A stretch of 36,021 nucleotides of DNA, from contig NZ_VENP01000035.1 in NCBI RefSeq assembly GCF_006351005.1, positions 1-36,021 of the forward strand. Reading direction: 5' to 3'. A program made the translations under genes and the position numbers. The DNA comes from Miniimonas arenae (GTDB lineage: Bacteria; Actinomycetota; Actinomycetes; Actinomycetales; Beutenbergiaceae). The notes under the pieces were generated by a model. It saw only the letters and a program-made list of their open reading frames with translations, was not told the origin of the DNA and ran no database searches. Positions 25,803-33,135 of this stretch are shown here, piece by piece; position 1 is the stretch's first letter; each line of letters opens with the position of its first letter.

Positions 25803-26097
25803 GGCGTCCACTCTGGCACCCGCCGGTGACGCGGTGGCTCCGGCGCGCGACCGAGGTTGCCCATCCGCGGCTCCGACGTCCGGGCGAGAGGCCGGGCCGA
25901 CGGCTCCCCCGCCGGGATGAGACGCCGCGCGTGCCACAGGGAGCTCGGGCCCGAGTCCTCGGCGGCGCGTGCGCGGCACGGATGCGGTGGGTGGCTGGTC
26001 GGTCGAGACGATGAGGCCGGCGGCGGTCATCGGTCCACGCTCGGGGCCGATCGCACGCGTGTCCGGGAAATGCCGCCGCGAAGGGGCGGTGGCAGGC
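25803..26097. other. Intergenic region, no gene recognised
   Basis: About 295 bp between the ABC ATPase start and the HU terminator. It is GC-rich, with only open frames lacking family resemblance. It must contain the minus-strand promoter of the ABC operon; I cannot pick one convincingly. Confidence 0.5.
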
Positions 26098-26133
26098 CGA
26101 CGGGCGGGCCACCCGAAGGTGACCCGCCCGTCG
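26098..26133 (-). terminator. Hairpin terminator downstream of HU
   Basis: CGACGGGCGGG (26098-26108) and CCCGCCCGTCG (26123-26133) pair exactly, and after one mismatch (C109/A122) the stem continues CACC/GGTG with a CGAA loop. It stands 15 bp after the HU stop on the minus strand. A U tract is absent, as is common in high-GC actinobacteria. Confidence 0.75.
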
Positions 26134-26148
26134 ATGGAGCTCAGTCGA

Positions 26149-26430
26149 TCACTTGCCGACGGCGGACTTCAGCGTCGAGCCCGCGGACAGCTTGACGCCG
26201 TAGCCGGCGGGGATGGTGATCTCCTCGCCGGTGCGCGGGTTGCGGCCCGTGCGGGCAGCGCGCTCGACGCGCTCGGCCGAGAGCAGGCCGGTCACCTTGA
26301 CGGCCTCACCCTTGCCGAGGCTGTCCACGAGGACCTCCTGGAAGGCGGCGAGAGCGTCGTCGGCCTGCTTCTTGGTCAGGCCGGCCTTCTCGGCGATGGC
26401 GGCGACGAGGTCGGTGCGGTTGACGGTCAC
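26149..26430 (-). CDS. hup: HU family DNA-binding protein
   Basis: A 93-residue nucleoid protein that bends and compacts DNA as a dimer. The N-terminal helices (VNRTDLVAAIAEKAGLTKKQ, DDALAAFQEVLVDSL) and the DNA-binding arm ERAARTGRNPRTGEEITIPA with the conserved RNP turn are clear. It ends KLSAGSTLKSAVGK without the Lys/Ala-rich tail of mycobacterial HupB, so it is the short actinobacterial type. Start GTG 26430, with AAGGGGAA six bases upstream. It is monocistronic, ending in a strong hairpin. It is also a candidate to bind the phased repeats found in this window (speculation). Confidence 0.96.
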   Translation of the reverse strand: MTVNRTDLVAAIAEKAGLTKKQADDALAAFQEVLVDSLGKGEAVKVTGLLSAERVERAARTGRNPRTGEEITIPAGYGVKLSAGSTLKSAVGK

Positions 26431-26434
26431 AGAG

Positions 26435-26485
26435 TTCCCCTTCAGACGTGCGTCGGCGCACGGTGTGCGCCCTTCGGGGAGACAC
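26435..26485 (-). promoter_or_regulatory. HU 5' leader with alternative hairpins
   Basis: On the minus strand, GGCGCAC-ACC-GTGCGCC (26455-26471, 7-bp stem) and GTGCG-CCGA-CGCAC (26448-26461, 5-bp stem) share bases and exclude each other. The second stem is directly before the Shine-Dalgarno AAGGGGAA (26435-26442). A CTCCCC at about 26475-26482 could pair with that Shine-Dalgarno. This arrangement could tune HU translation; no experiment or alignment supports it yet. Confidence 0.35.
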
Positions 26486-26881
26486 TACGCCCTACCGGCC
26501 GAAAAACCGCACCAACCCGCCATTTCCTCGCTTGCGTGTCCCCGTCGAGGGCCCCGCGACGGCTCTGCCACGGCCACCGCCGACGTCACTCGGGACGCCC
26601 GCGGCCGCTCTGGCGAGCACCCCTCGAGGGCGTGGACGAGGTGGTGGCGGGCTCCGGCGTCGGGCCCTGAACCTGTGCGTGACCGGCGCGCTTGAGCCCC
26701 ACGACGCACCCGATGCCAGCCAGCCAGGCGGTGGTGGTGGCGGACACAGGTCACCCTCTCTGGCCGTCGTGTCCGTGCGGGTACAGCTCCCTCGTCCGCG
26801 GGCGCTGCCGAGCGCCTGCGGCCACCCTCTCACGCACGCCGTCGCCCGGGCCAGCCGTGGTGGCCCGCCTCACCAGACGGC
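26486..26881. other. Intergenic region, no gene recognised
   Basis: About 395 bp between the HU leader and the first fluC stop. Open frames here are Arg/Pro-rich and look like chance frames. It contains the HU promoter on the minus strand (a T-rich GGTTTTTCGG stretch near 26498-26510 is the only AT-rich spot) and a short inverted repeat CGGACAC/GTGTCCG (~26743-26776). I see no tRNA, known riboswitch or terminator. Confidence 0.4.
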
Positions 26882-27259
26882 TCAGCCGAGCCAGAGACCG
26901 AGGGCCGCGGCGCCCAGGCCGAGCGCAAGCATCCCGACGGCGTGCACGACCGCGCGCACCGCCGCACCCTCACGCTCCTCGGCGGCGAGGCGGACCGCCT
27001 CGAGGCTCGCCGTCGAGAACGTGGTGAACCCGCCGAGGAACCCCGTGCCGAGCACGGCGAGGACTTCGGCCGAGGCGACGTGGTCCTCGGACAGCCCGAC
27101 GAGCAGCCCGAGCAGGAACGAGCCGAGCACGTTCACGACGACCGTCCCGAGCGGGACACTCGCGCGCACGTGCCGGTTCACCAGCCCGTCCAGGACGAAC
27201 CGGGACGCCGCGCCCGCGCCGCCTGCGAGCGCCACCAGGAGGAGGGTGGCCGGGCTCAC
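26882..27259 (-). CDS. crcB: Fluoride channel FluC/CrcB, subunit 1
   Basis: A 125-residue, four-helix membrane protein of the Fluc family, which exports fluoride as a dual-topology dimer. The conserved asparagine segment NVLGSFLLGLLVGL and the GFLGGFTTFSTASLEAVRLA motif (pore phenylalanines and the central Na+ break) are present. GTG 27259 overlaps the stop of the second fluC gene (GTGA, 27256-27259). With two adjacent genes the functional unit is likely a heterodimer with opposite topologies. Confidence 0.94.
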   Translation of the reverse strand: MSPATLLLVALAGGAGAASRFVLDGLVNRHVRASVPLGTVVVNVLGSFLLGLLVGLSEDHVASAEVLAVLGTGFLGGFTTFSTASLEAVRLAAEEREGAAVRAVVHAVGMLALGLGAAALGLWLG

Positions 27260-27843
27260 GACCGCTCCCCTGCGTCGGCTGCATCGGCTGGGTCGGCTGG
27301 GTCGTCGGCGGCGTCGGAGTCGCGCGGCAGCGTCGGGTCGACGCGAGCGGCGAGCGCGTCGAGCGCGTGCGCCGGGTCGAACCGCACCGGCACCAGCGCG
27401 CGTGCCGTGCGGACGCCGAGCACCGCGGCGCCGACGCCGAGCGCCACGCTGAGCAGCGCGTACGCCAGGCCCGTCCCGGGGTGGCCGCCGCTGAGGAGGC
27501 GGTCGGCCTCGACAGCGAACGAGGAGTACGTCGTGTAGCCGCCGAGCACGCCGGTCCCGACGGCGAGGCGCACCGCTCGCCGTCGACCCACGTCCGGTCC
27601 GCCTCGTCCCAGGCCGGCGACGAGGGTCGCGAGCACGAACGACCCGGTCACATTGATGAGGAACGTGGTCCACGGCCACGCACCCGGCTGCGCGGGGGCG
27701 GCGTTCTCGGCGACCGCGCGGATCGCGGTGCCGACGGCGCCGCCCGCGGCGACGAGGAGCACGAGCGCCGGGCTCAGGTGCGGGGCACGAGACGCGACGC
27801 CCGACGGCGCGTCGCTCGACTGCGGGTCGGCGCTCCCGGACAC
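27256..27843 (-). CDS. crcB: Fluoride channel FluC/CrcB, subunit 2, with C-terminal extension
   Basis: A 195-residue Fluc protein. It has a ~20-residue hydrophilic N terminus, then helices with AAGGAVGTAIRAVAE, NVTGSFVLATLVAGL and GVLGGYTTYSSFAVEADRLL. The core ends near residue 145. The remaining ~50 residues (VPVRFDPAHALDALAARVDP, then an Asp/Ala-rich tail) are cytoplasmic or external and unusual for the family. GTG 27843 is chosen as start from family alignment; the frame is open upstream but dissimilar. It precedes and is coupled to the shorter crcB. Confidence 0.9.
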   Translation of the reverse strand: MSGSADPQSSDAPSGVASRAPHLSPALVLLVAAGGAVGTAIRAVAENAAPAQPGAWPWTTFLINVTGSFVLATLVAGLGRGGPDVGRRRAVRLAVGTGVLGGYTTYSSFAVEADRLLSGGHPGTGLAYALLSVALGVGAAVLGVRTARALVPVRFDPAHALDALAARVDPTLPRDSDAADDPADPADAADAGERS

Positions 27844-28296
27844 CGGCCCAACGTAGCTCAGAACTCGCGTGCGCAATCGTGTCCCAGGGCGACGCGAGTT
27901 CGTTGGTCTCCGCAGCGAAAGGGAGAGTGACGCCGCCTCGGCGTCGTCAGCGAGCGCGTGGCCGATCGAGGAGGAGCACATGAGCGACAACACGATCCGA
28001 GAACCGCGGGATCCGGCGACCTGCCCGTCGAGCAGCTCGGCATGAAGGGACTTCCGGTCGTGGGCGAGGGTGGCGCACGGGCTTCCCTGTGGCGCGGCTG
28101 GCCTGGCCGATACCCTGGTGGCGAACCCCCGTGACTCGACGTGCTCCTCGCCGCCCCCGGCGCGCCGAGGATCTCGTGCGTCGCGATCGACGATGACCGG
28201 GATGCACGACGGCGAGCGTCCCGTTCGCACCACAGGTCGCCGTCGCGCGGGTCGCTCCGCGGAAGACGGCCGGCAGCCGCGCGTACGCTCACGTGC
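27844..28296. other. Intergenic region with an inverted repeat and a possible short or broken ORF
   Basis: About 450 bp between divergent crcB and a small membrane protein gene. GAACTCGCGT (27861-27870) and ACGCGAGTTC (27892-27901) form a perfect 10-bp inverted repeat in the crcB leader. On the plus strand GAGGAGGA precedes ATG 27980, which opens a 21-codon frame (MSDNTIREPRDPATC...) ending at TGA about 28045. A shift of frame near the end would continue as DLPVEQLGMKGLPVVGEGGA to a TGA near 28135, so this may be a small frameshifted gene. I do not recognise a fluoride riboswitch. Confidence 0.45.
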
Positions 28297-28722
28297 GTGA
28301 CCAGCACCGTCGCGCCGGACGTCCGACGCGCCCACCGGCTCGACCCGGCCCACGTCGTCGACGTGTTCGTCTACGTGATCGTGCTCAACCTCGCCGCCCA
28401 GCTCGTGCCCCAGGTGATCGCCGAGAGCTTCGCGGTGTCGCTCGCCGTCGCCGTGGTGCTCAAGCTCGTGCTCGAGGTGGTACTGCGCGCGAAGAAGGCG
28501 GCGATCGCTCGCCTGCGCTCGGCGACGACCGGTGCCCAGCGGGTGGTGCGCGCGCTGACGCTCGGGGTGCTGCTGCCGGGCTCGAAGATCGTGGTGCTCG
28601 AGCTGATCGGGTTCCTGTTCCCCGAGCAAGTCTCCCTCGGCGGGTTCTGGAGCGTGACCGGCCTCATCGTCGCGCTGCTGCTCGCACGCCGTGCGGTGCG
28701 CTGGCTGCTCCGGGTCGACTGA
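28297..28722 (+). CDS. Small integral membrane protein, family not recognised
   Basis: A 141-residue protein with four probable membrane segments: VVDVFVYVIVLNLAAQLVPQ, SFAVSLAVAVVLKLVLEVVL, TLGVLLPGSKIVVLELIGFL and SVTGLIVALLLARRAVRWLL. A basic loop AKKAAIARLRSATTGAQRVV lies between segments 2 and 3. No catalytic or transport signature is visible. GTG 28297 follows a weak ribosome binding site; an earlier GTG in frame would add an Arg-rich leader that I consider unlikely. It is convergent with the frameshifted VIT1-like gene. Confidence 0.65.
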   Translation: MTSTVAPDVRRAHRLDPAHVVDVFVYVIVLNLAAQLVPQVIAESFAVSLAVAVVLKLVLEVVLRAKKAAIARLRSATTGAQRVVRALTLGVLLPGSKIVVLELIGFLFPEQVSLGGFWSVTGLIVALLLARRAVRWLLRVD

Positions 28723-28771
28723 GGTCGATGCGACGTCGACCCGCGTCGGCCCACGTCGACCCAGTGAGCCC

Positions 28772-29486
28772 TCAGTCCAGGAAGAGCCCGGCGAGCGAGG
28801 CGAGACCCAGCGTCACGAGCCCGATCGTCACCGCGCGCACCGCGGTGAGCCACGGGCGGGTGCCGCCCAGCCTCGCCCCCACGAGCGACATGAGCGTGAG
28901 CGACACGACGACCGCCAGCAGCGACACCACGGTGCCCGCCGAGGTGTGGATGAATGTCACCAGGAGGATGGGCACGAGCGCACCGATCGCGAACGCGAGC
29001 CCGGCGTACGCCCCGAACCGCCACGGCGGCCAGTACTCGGTGTCGTCCACGTCGAGCTCGTCGTCCAGGTGCGCGGCCCGTGAGCTCCGCGGCGACCTCC
29101 TCCGCGAGCGCCGGCGAGAGGCCCTTCTCGACGTAGATCGCCGTGAGGTCGGCCAGCTCCTTCCCCGGCTCGCGCTCGAGCCGGTGGCGCTGGTCGTCGA
29201 TGTCGCGGAGAAGCGCATCGCGGTCGATCGCCGCGCGCATGTAGGCGGTGCCCGCCGTCGTGCTCGTGCCGACGACCATCGCGATGACGGCGGAGAAGAG
29301 GACGGCCCGGTCGCTCAGGTCGGCCACGGCGAGGCCCGCGATGATCCCCACGTTGGACACGGCGCCGTCGTTCGCCGTCGCGACGTACTCGCGGATCAGG
29401 CTCTCGCGGTCCCGCTCGGAGAGCGCGGCGTCGGAGACGGTGCCGTCCCCGTGCCGCCGTCGCCGCAACCAGCCCAGGATCGCCAC
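28772..29486 (-). pseudogene. Second VIT1/CCC1-like gene, frameshifted
   Basis: From GTG 29486 the frame reads VAILGWLRRRRHGDG, then ATANDGAVSNVGIIAGLAVA and VVGTSTTAGTAYMRAAIDRD, matching the first half of a VIT1/CCC1 protein. It loses frame near 29070-29085. The rest continues in another frame as AHLDDELDVDDTEYWPPWRF, GAYAGLAFAIGALVPILLVT and two more membrane segments, ending at 28772. Compared with the intact paralogue (EELHAKDALAAQLDAE), the codons for about DALA are missing. This fits a 14-base deletion between short CCGCG repeats. Either a real pseudogene or an assembly error in a GC-rich hairpin. Confidence 0.75.
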
Positions 29487-29685
29487 GGCGACCGTATGGC
29501 GCCGAAGGTGTGGCGCCGGCGGAGGACGGTCTGGCGAGCGTTCGTGCCGCGACCTCCGAGCGGCAGCGCGGCGTCCCTCCCCCGGCGGCCGGGAACGCGC
29601 GATGATGCGGGAGAAGACCGGCGCCGAGGCGCCACGTCGCTCCCGCTCGCACGACGTGCCGCACCGGCGGCCGGAAGGAGACCCC

Positions 29686-30459
29686 GTGGACACCAAGGTC
29701 GCCCTCGTGACGGGGGCCGGCTCCGGCATCGGACGTGCGGCGGCGCTGCGCCTGGCCGCGGACGGCCATCACGTGGTCGTCGTCGGGCACGGTCAGGAGA
29801 GCGCCGACGACGCCGCGCGCGAGGTCCGCGAGGCGGGCGGCGCGGCGCTGGCGCTGCAGTGCGACGTGGAGGACGCCGCGTCGGTGCGCGACGCCGTCGC
29901 CCGCGTGCAGTCCGAGCTGGGCCGGCTCGACGTCGTCGTCGCGTCGGCGGGGATCAACGGCGTGTGGGCGCCGCTGGAGGAGCTCGAGCCCGAGGAGTGG
30001 GCGCGCACGCTCGCGGTCAACCTCACCGGGACGTTCCTCACCGTGAAGTACGCGGTACCGCTGCTCAAGGCGCAGGGCGGCTCGGTGGTCATCGTGTCCT
30101 CGATCAACGGCACGCAGACGTTCAGCAACACCGGCGCGTCCGCGTACTCGGCGAGCAAGGCGGGCCAGGTGGCGTTCGCCAAGATGATCGCCGTGGAGCT
30201 CGGTCCGCACCGGGTCCGGGTCAACGTGATCTGCCCCGGCGCGATCGAGACGGAGATCGGCGACAACACCGAGCAGCGGCACACCGAGCACCTCGGCGTC
30301 GCGGCGAGCTACCCGGACGGCCAGATCCCGCTCACCGGCAGCACGCCCGGCAGCGCGGGCCAGGTCGCCGACCTCGTCGCCTACCTCGCCTCGGACGCCG
30401 CGAGCCACGTCACGGGGTCGGAGATCTGGATCGACGGCGGGCAGTCGCTCATCGCGTGA
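29686..30459 (+). CDS. Short-chain dehydrogenase/reductase (classical SDR)
   Basis: A 257-residue classical SDR oxidoreductase. The cofactor loop is TGAGSGIG (9-16), with CDVEDA at 59-64 and SAGINGVW after strand 4. The catalytic set is S139, Y154 and K158 (YSASK). The C-terminal part has the CPGAIETEIGDN motif and the ending GSEIWIDGGQSLIA typical of the family. Substrate is not predictable. GTG 29686 is placed by the ribosome binding site GGAAGGAG seven bases upstream; the frame is open for ~440 bp further upstream without similarity. Confidence 0.93.
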   Translation: MDTKVALVTGAGSGIGRAAALRLAADGHHVVVVGHGQESADDAAREVREAGGAALALQCDVEDAASVRDAVARVQSELGRLDVVVASAGINGVWAPLEELEPEEWARTLAVNLTGTFLTVKYAVPLLKAQGGSVVIVSSINGTQTFSNTGASAYSASKAGQVAFAKMIAVELGPHRVRVNVICPGAIETEIGDNTEQRHTEHLGVAASYPDGQIPLTGSTPGSAGQVADLVAYLASDAASHVTGSEIWIDGGQSLIA

Positions 30460-30507
30460 GGCCGCAGTTCGCGGTCGGGCGGGACGGACGACGGCGAGCC
30501 GACCGGA

Positions 30508-30987
30508 TCAGGCGTCCTCGCCCTCGTCGAGGGTCGGGTCGAGCTTCTCGAAGCCCGGGACGAGGTGGACCAGTCCCGGGGAGATGCGCTCGACGTCGTG
30601 CCACGCCACGAGGAACGTGCCGCGGTGCCGCCACCGGACGAGTGCGGCCACGACCCACGGCGAGCGCACCCCGCGTCGCTCGAAGCCGAGGAACGACCCG
30701 CCCGTGTGGGGGCTGACGAGCAGCCCGACGACGTCCGCGCTGCCGACCGCGTGGCTGCGGTGGGTCTGCGCGACCAGGGGGGTGTCGCCGTCGTCGCCTT
30801 GGTCGTCGGCGTCGCCGCTGCCGTGCTCGCGCTCGTCGGGACCACCCGGCTCCGCTTCGTCCGGGCCACCACCGGACCCGTCGCCCTCCTCGAGCACCTC
30901 GAGCGAGAGCCGCAGGTCGACGACGCGACCCAGCTCCTCGCCGTCGTGCGTGACGACGTGCGCGTCCAGGAGGTCACCGAGGATCAC
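30508..30987 (-). CDS. PRC-barrel domain protein, last gene of the NRAMP-like operon
   Basis: A 159-residue soluble protein. Residues ~1-32 (VILGDLLDAHVVTHDGEELG, RVVDLRLSLE) are a PRC-barrel opening. A disordered Gly/Asp/Glu linker follows (~33-68). The barrel then resumes with HAVGSADVVGLLVSPHTGGS, FLGFERRGVRSPW and FLVAWHDVERISPGLVHLVP. PRC barrels are small beta-barrels that serve as protein- or RNA-binding modules (RimM, photosynthetic reaction-centre H subunit). GTG 30987 overlaps the preceding stop (30984-30987). Confidence 0.75.
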   Translation of the reverse strand: MILGDLLDAHVVTHDGEELGRVVDLRLSLEVLEEGDGSGGGPDEAEPGGPDEREHGSGDADDQGDDGDTPLVAQTHRSHAVGSADVVGLLVSPHTGGSFLGFERRGVRSPWVVAALVRWRHRGTFLVAWHDVERISPGLVHLVPGFEKLDPTLDEGEDA

Positions 30988-31358
30988 GACTCCCCCTCCG
31001 GGTCGTGCTGGCCGCCGGGGATCCGGCGGACGACGTGCTCGCGCAGCCACCGCTCGGGCCAGTCGACGTCGAGCGTGCTCGCCTCGACGTCGAGCTCGAC
31101 CACGGTGCCGAGGTGGGAGACGGCGGACCACGCGATGCGCTCCCACCGCGACTGCGGTGGGCGACCGCCGAGGATCCGGGTCACGAGCACGGGGCCGGAC
31201 AGGATCGCGGCGACGTGCGCGGGCTCGCCGGCCACGACGTCGCCGCCGTCCGCCCCGCGCAGCTCGAGGTCCTCGACGGTGGTGACGGGCTCGCCGTCGA
31301 CGTCGAGCACCTGGCGGCTGAGCAGGTGCAGCCGCGCGTCGATGATGCGGCGCGTCAC
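30984..31358 (-). CDS. Small PRC-barrel-like protein next to NRAMP-like transporter
   Basis: A 124-residue soluble protein: VTRRIIDARLHLLSRQVLDV, then DGEPVTTVEDLELRGADGGD (PRC-barrel 'D..G...G.V.D..L' pattern), a middle with SGPVLVTRILGGRPPQSRWE and HLGTVVELDVEASTLDVDWP, and ending RWLREHVVRRIPGGQHDPEG. From memory, similar barrels in other actinobacteria are fused to MgtE-N/CBS domains beside NRAMP-like genes; those domains are absent here. The start GTG 31358 overlaps the transporter stop, and the stop overlaps the next PRC gene. It is probably a cytoplasmic regulator or partner of the transporter (inference from operon). Confidence 0.72.
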   Translation of the reverse strand: MTRRIIDARLHLLSRQVLDVDGEPVTTVEDLELRGADGGDVVAGEPAHVAAILSGPVLVTRILGGRPPQSRWERIAWSAVSHLGTVVELDVEASTLDVDWPERWLREHVVRRIPGGQHDPEGES

Positions 31359-32584
31359 GAGCCGGCCCCCGTCGCGATCATGAGCGGTATCGCCGCGAGC
31401 GCCGCGACCAGCACGATGCCGAGATACACGCTGCCGAGGGTGTTCGCCACCCGACCGTTGACGCGTGCGCCCATGTAGTCGGGGTCGTTGGCGACGACGA
31501 GGATCGGGATGTACGTCAGCGGGAGCGCGACGGCGGAGAACACCACCGAGAACTCGGTGACGGCGACCGGGTCGACGCTCGTCATGAGGATGGCGACGGC
31601 GAGCAGCAGCGCGATCATCATCGTGACGTGGAACCGTGCGGCCTGGGCCGGGCGGCGGAACTTGCCCCAGGACCAGCCGAGGTACTGCGCGAGGGTGTAG
31701 CCGCTCGACAGCGCCGTCTCGAGCGCCGCCCCGAACGTCGCCGCGACGATGCCGACGATCACGACGGCGAGCAGCAGCGTCCCGCCCGCCTGCGCCACGG
31801 GCAGCACGATCTGGGAGAGCGTGGACACCTCGATGCCGTGCGGCAGGAGGACCACGGCGGCGCAGCCCGCGATCGCGACCGACAGCAGCCCGCCGAGCGG
31901 GAAGCCCGTGAACACGTTGAGCCGGTTCTGGCCGAGGCTCTTCGCGGTCCACTTCTCCTCCACCGCGCCGGAGGAGAAGAAGAACACCTCGTACGGCGTC
32001 ATCGCGGCGCCGAACAGCGCGACGGCGTAGTACCAGTAGGCCGCGGGGTGCTCGCCCTCGGGGACCGCCGGCTGCGTGATCTCGCGCGCGACCTGGCTCC
32101 AGTCCGGGCCGAGCAGGAAGAGCGCGACGGCGAAGCCGATGAGCAGCAGCCCCATCAGCCCGACGACGTTCTCCATGATCGAGAACTTCACCCGCCACAG
32201 CACGAGCCAGACGGCGAGCGCCGCGACCGGCATCCACAGGCGGGGCTCGACGCTGCTCGCGAGGTGCAGCGCGAGCGCGATGCCGCCGATCTCGGCCGTC
32301 AGTGTGAGCAGGTTGATCGCGAACGAGGCGACGAGGTTCGCCCCGCCCGCGCGCGGGCCGAGGCGCTCGCGGATGATCTCGAAGGTGGCCCGGCCGCTCA
32401 CGGCGGCGACGCGGCCGGACATCTCGGCGAACAGGCAGATGCCGATCACCCCGACGGCGACCACCCAGACGAGCGAGAACCCGAACCGCGCACCGACGAC
32501 GGCATTGGTCACGAGGTCGCCGATGTCGACGAACCCGCCGATCGCGGTGAGGATGCCGAGCGCGACGCCGAGCAGCTTCTTCAC
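31355..32584 (-). CDS. NRAMP (SLC11)-family metal transporter with non-canonical binding site
   Basis: A 409-residue membrane protein with ~11 hydrophobic segments in NRAMP order. The TM1 metal motif DPGN is D20-I-G-D23, and the TM6 region, canonically MPHN, reads T196-P-Y198-E199 (GAAMTPYEVFFFSS). Thus the soft-metal methionine is Thr, and His and Asn are Tyr and Glu. Such changes mark NRAMP branches with other substrates (plant Nrat1 has Thr here for Al3+; prokaryotic NRMT proteins carry Mg2+). The site here has extra acidic ligands. Start GTG 32584 overlaps the lipoprotein stop. Substrate: probably not plain Mn2+/Fe2+ (inference). Confidence 0.85.
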   Translation of the reverse strand: MKKLLGVALGILTAIGGFVDIGDLVTNAVVGARFGFSLVWVVAVGVIGICLFAEMSGRVAAVSGRATFEIIRERLGPRAGGANLVASFAINLLTLTAEIGGIALALHLASSVEPRLWMPVAALAVWLVLWRVKFSIMENVVGLMGLLLIGFAVALFLLGPDWSQVAREITQPAVPEGEHPAAYWYYAVALFGAAMTPYEVFFFSSGAVEEKWTAKSLGQNRLNVFTGFPLGGLLSVAIAGCAAVVLLPHGIEVSTLSQIVLPVAQAGGTLLLAVVIVGIVAATFGAALETALSSGYTLAQYLGWSWGKFRRPAQAARFHVTMMIALLLAVAILMTSVDPVAVTEFSVVFSAVALPLTYIPILVVANDPDYMGARVNGRVANTLGSVYLGIVLVAALAAIPLMIATGAGS

Positions 32585-33135
32585 CGGCCGGCCTCCGTGA
32601 GCACGGCCTCCAGCTGGTCCGCGGCCTCGTCCAGCGCGTCGACGACGTCGCGCGGGTCGGTGGGCACGCCGCCGTCCGGACCGAGGTCGCCGCCTGCCGT
32701 GTGGGCGACCCAGGCGCGGGCGGACACGACCGCGTCGACCGCCATCGCGAGCGCCGCGAGTCCCTGGACCCGTAGTGCGGAGGAGGTGTCGTCGGGCGGG
32801 ACGAGCGTGGTCAGGGCGGACGAGGCGTCGGACAGCTCCCCGATCTGGTCGGAGATCGCTGTGTCCGCGACGGGGGCGACCAGGTCACCGCCGTCGAGCA
32901 GCACCACCGTGAGGTTCGTCGTCGCGACCGCCGAGTCGGCGAGCTCGACGGCGTCCGCCACGGCGGCCACGGCCTGGCCCGGCTCCTGGCGCGACGCGGT
33001 GCAGGACGAGAGTGCGGCGCTCGTCGCGAGCAGGACGCAGGCGAGGGTCGCGGTGGTGCGGACGGTGGTGCGGACGGTGGTGCGGCGAGTGGTGCGCGTG
33101 GCGGTGCGCGCGAGGGGACGGCGCGGCGTGGTCAC
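32581..33135 (-). CDS. Putative lipoprotein in the NRAMP-like operon
   Basis: A 184-residue protein with an N-terminal n-region rich in Arg/Thr repeats (RTTRRTTVRTTVRTTA), a hydrophobic stretch TLACVLLATSAAL and lipobox LSSC (C45), so a lipoprotein on the outer face of the membrane. The mature part is helical, Ala/Asp-rich (GQAVAAVADAVELADSAVAT, GELSDASSALTTLVPPDD). No known domain is recognised. The 12-bp repeat in the signal-peptide coding region (33049-33096) is described separately. GTG/ATG 33135 overlaps the stop of the acidic protein gene. Its place suggests an extracytoplasmic accessory to the transporter, unproven. Confidence 0.75.
   Translation of the reverse strand: MTTPRRPLARTATRTTRRTTVRTTVRTTATLACVLLATSAALSSCTASRQEPGQAVAAVADAVELADSAVATTNLTVVLLDGGDLVAPVADTAISDQIGELSDASSALTTLVPPDDTSSALRVQGLAALAMAVDAVVSARAWVAHTAGGDLGPDGGVPTDPRDVVDALDEAADQLEAVLTEAGR
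33049..33096 (-). repeat. 12-bp tandem repeats in lipoprotein signal-peptide codons
   Basis: GACGGTGGTGCG occurs at 33061-33072 and 33073-33084, flanked by one-change copies at 33049-33060 and 33085-33096. On the minus strand they encode RTT(V) repeats in the positively charged n-region, so copy number changes add or remove four residues without a frameshift. Confidence 0.85.

Noticed and set aside
26486-26881. A structured small RNA or tRNA between HU and crcB
   Set aside because: No cloverleaf, no RNase P, tmRNA, SRP or 6C-type signature could be recognised.
27844-28296. Fluoride (crcB) riboswitch upstream of the fluC pair
   Set aside because: I could not find the conserved GAUG..GUUCGCC core in the minus-strand leader. 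A covariance search would be needed to be certain.
28723-28771. Three imperfect 10-bp repeats (ACGTCGACCC, GCGTCGGCCC, ACGTCGACCC)
   Set aside because: Too short and GC-typical to separate from chance without genome-wide comparison.
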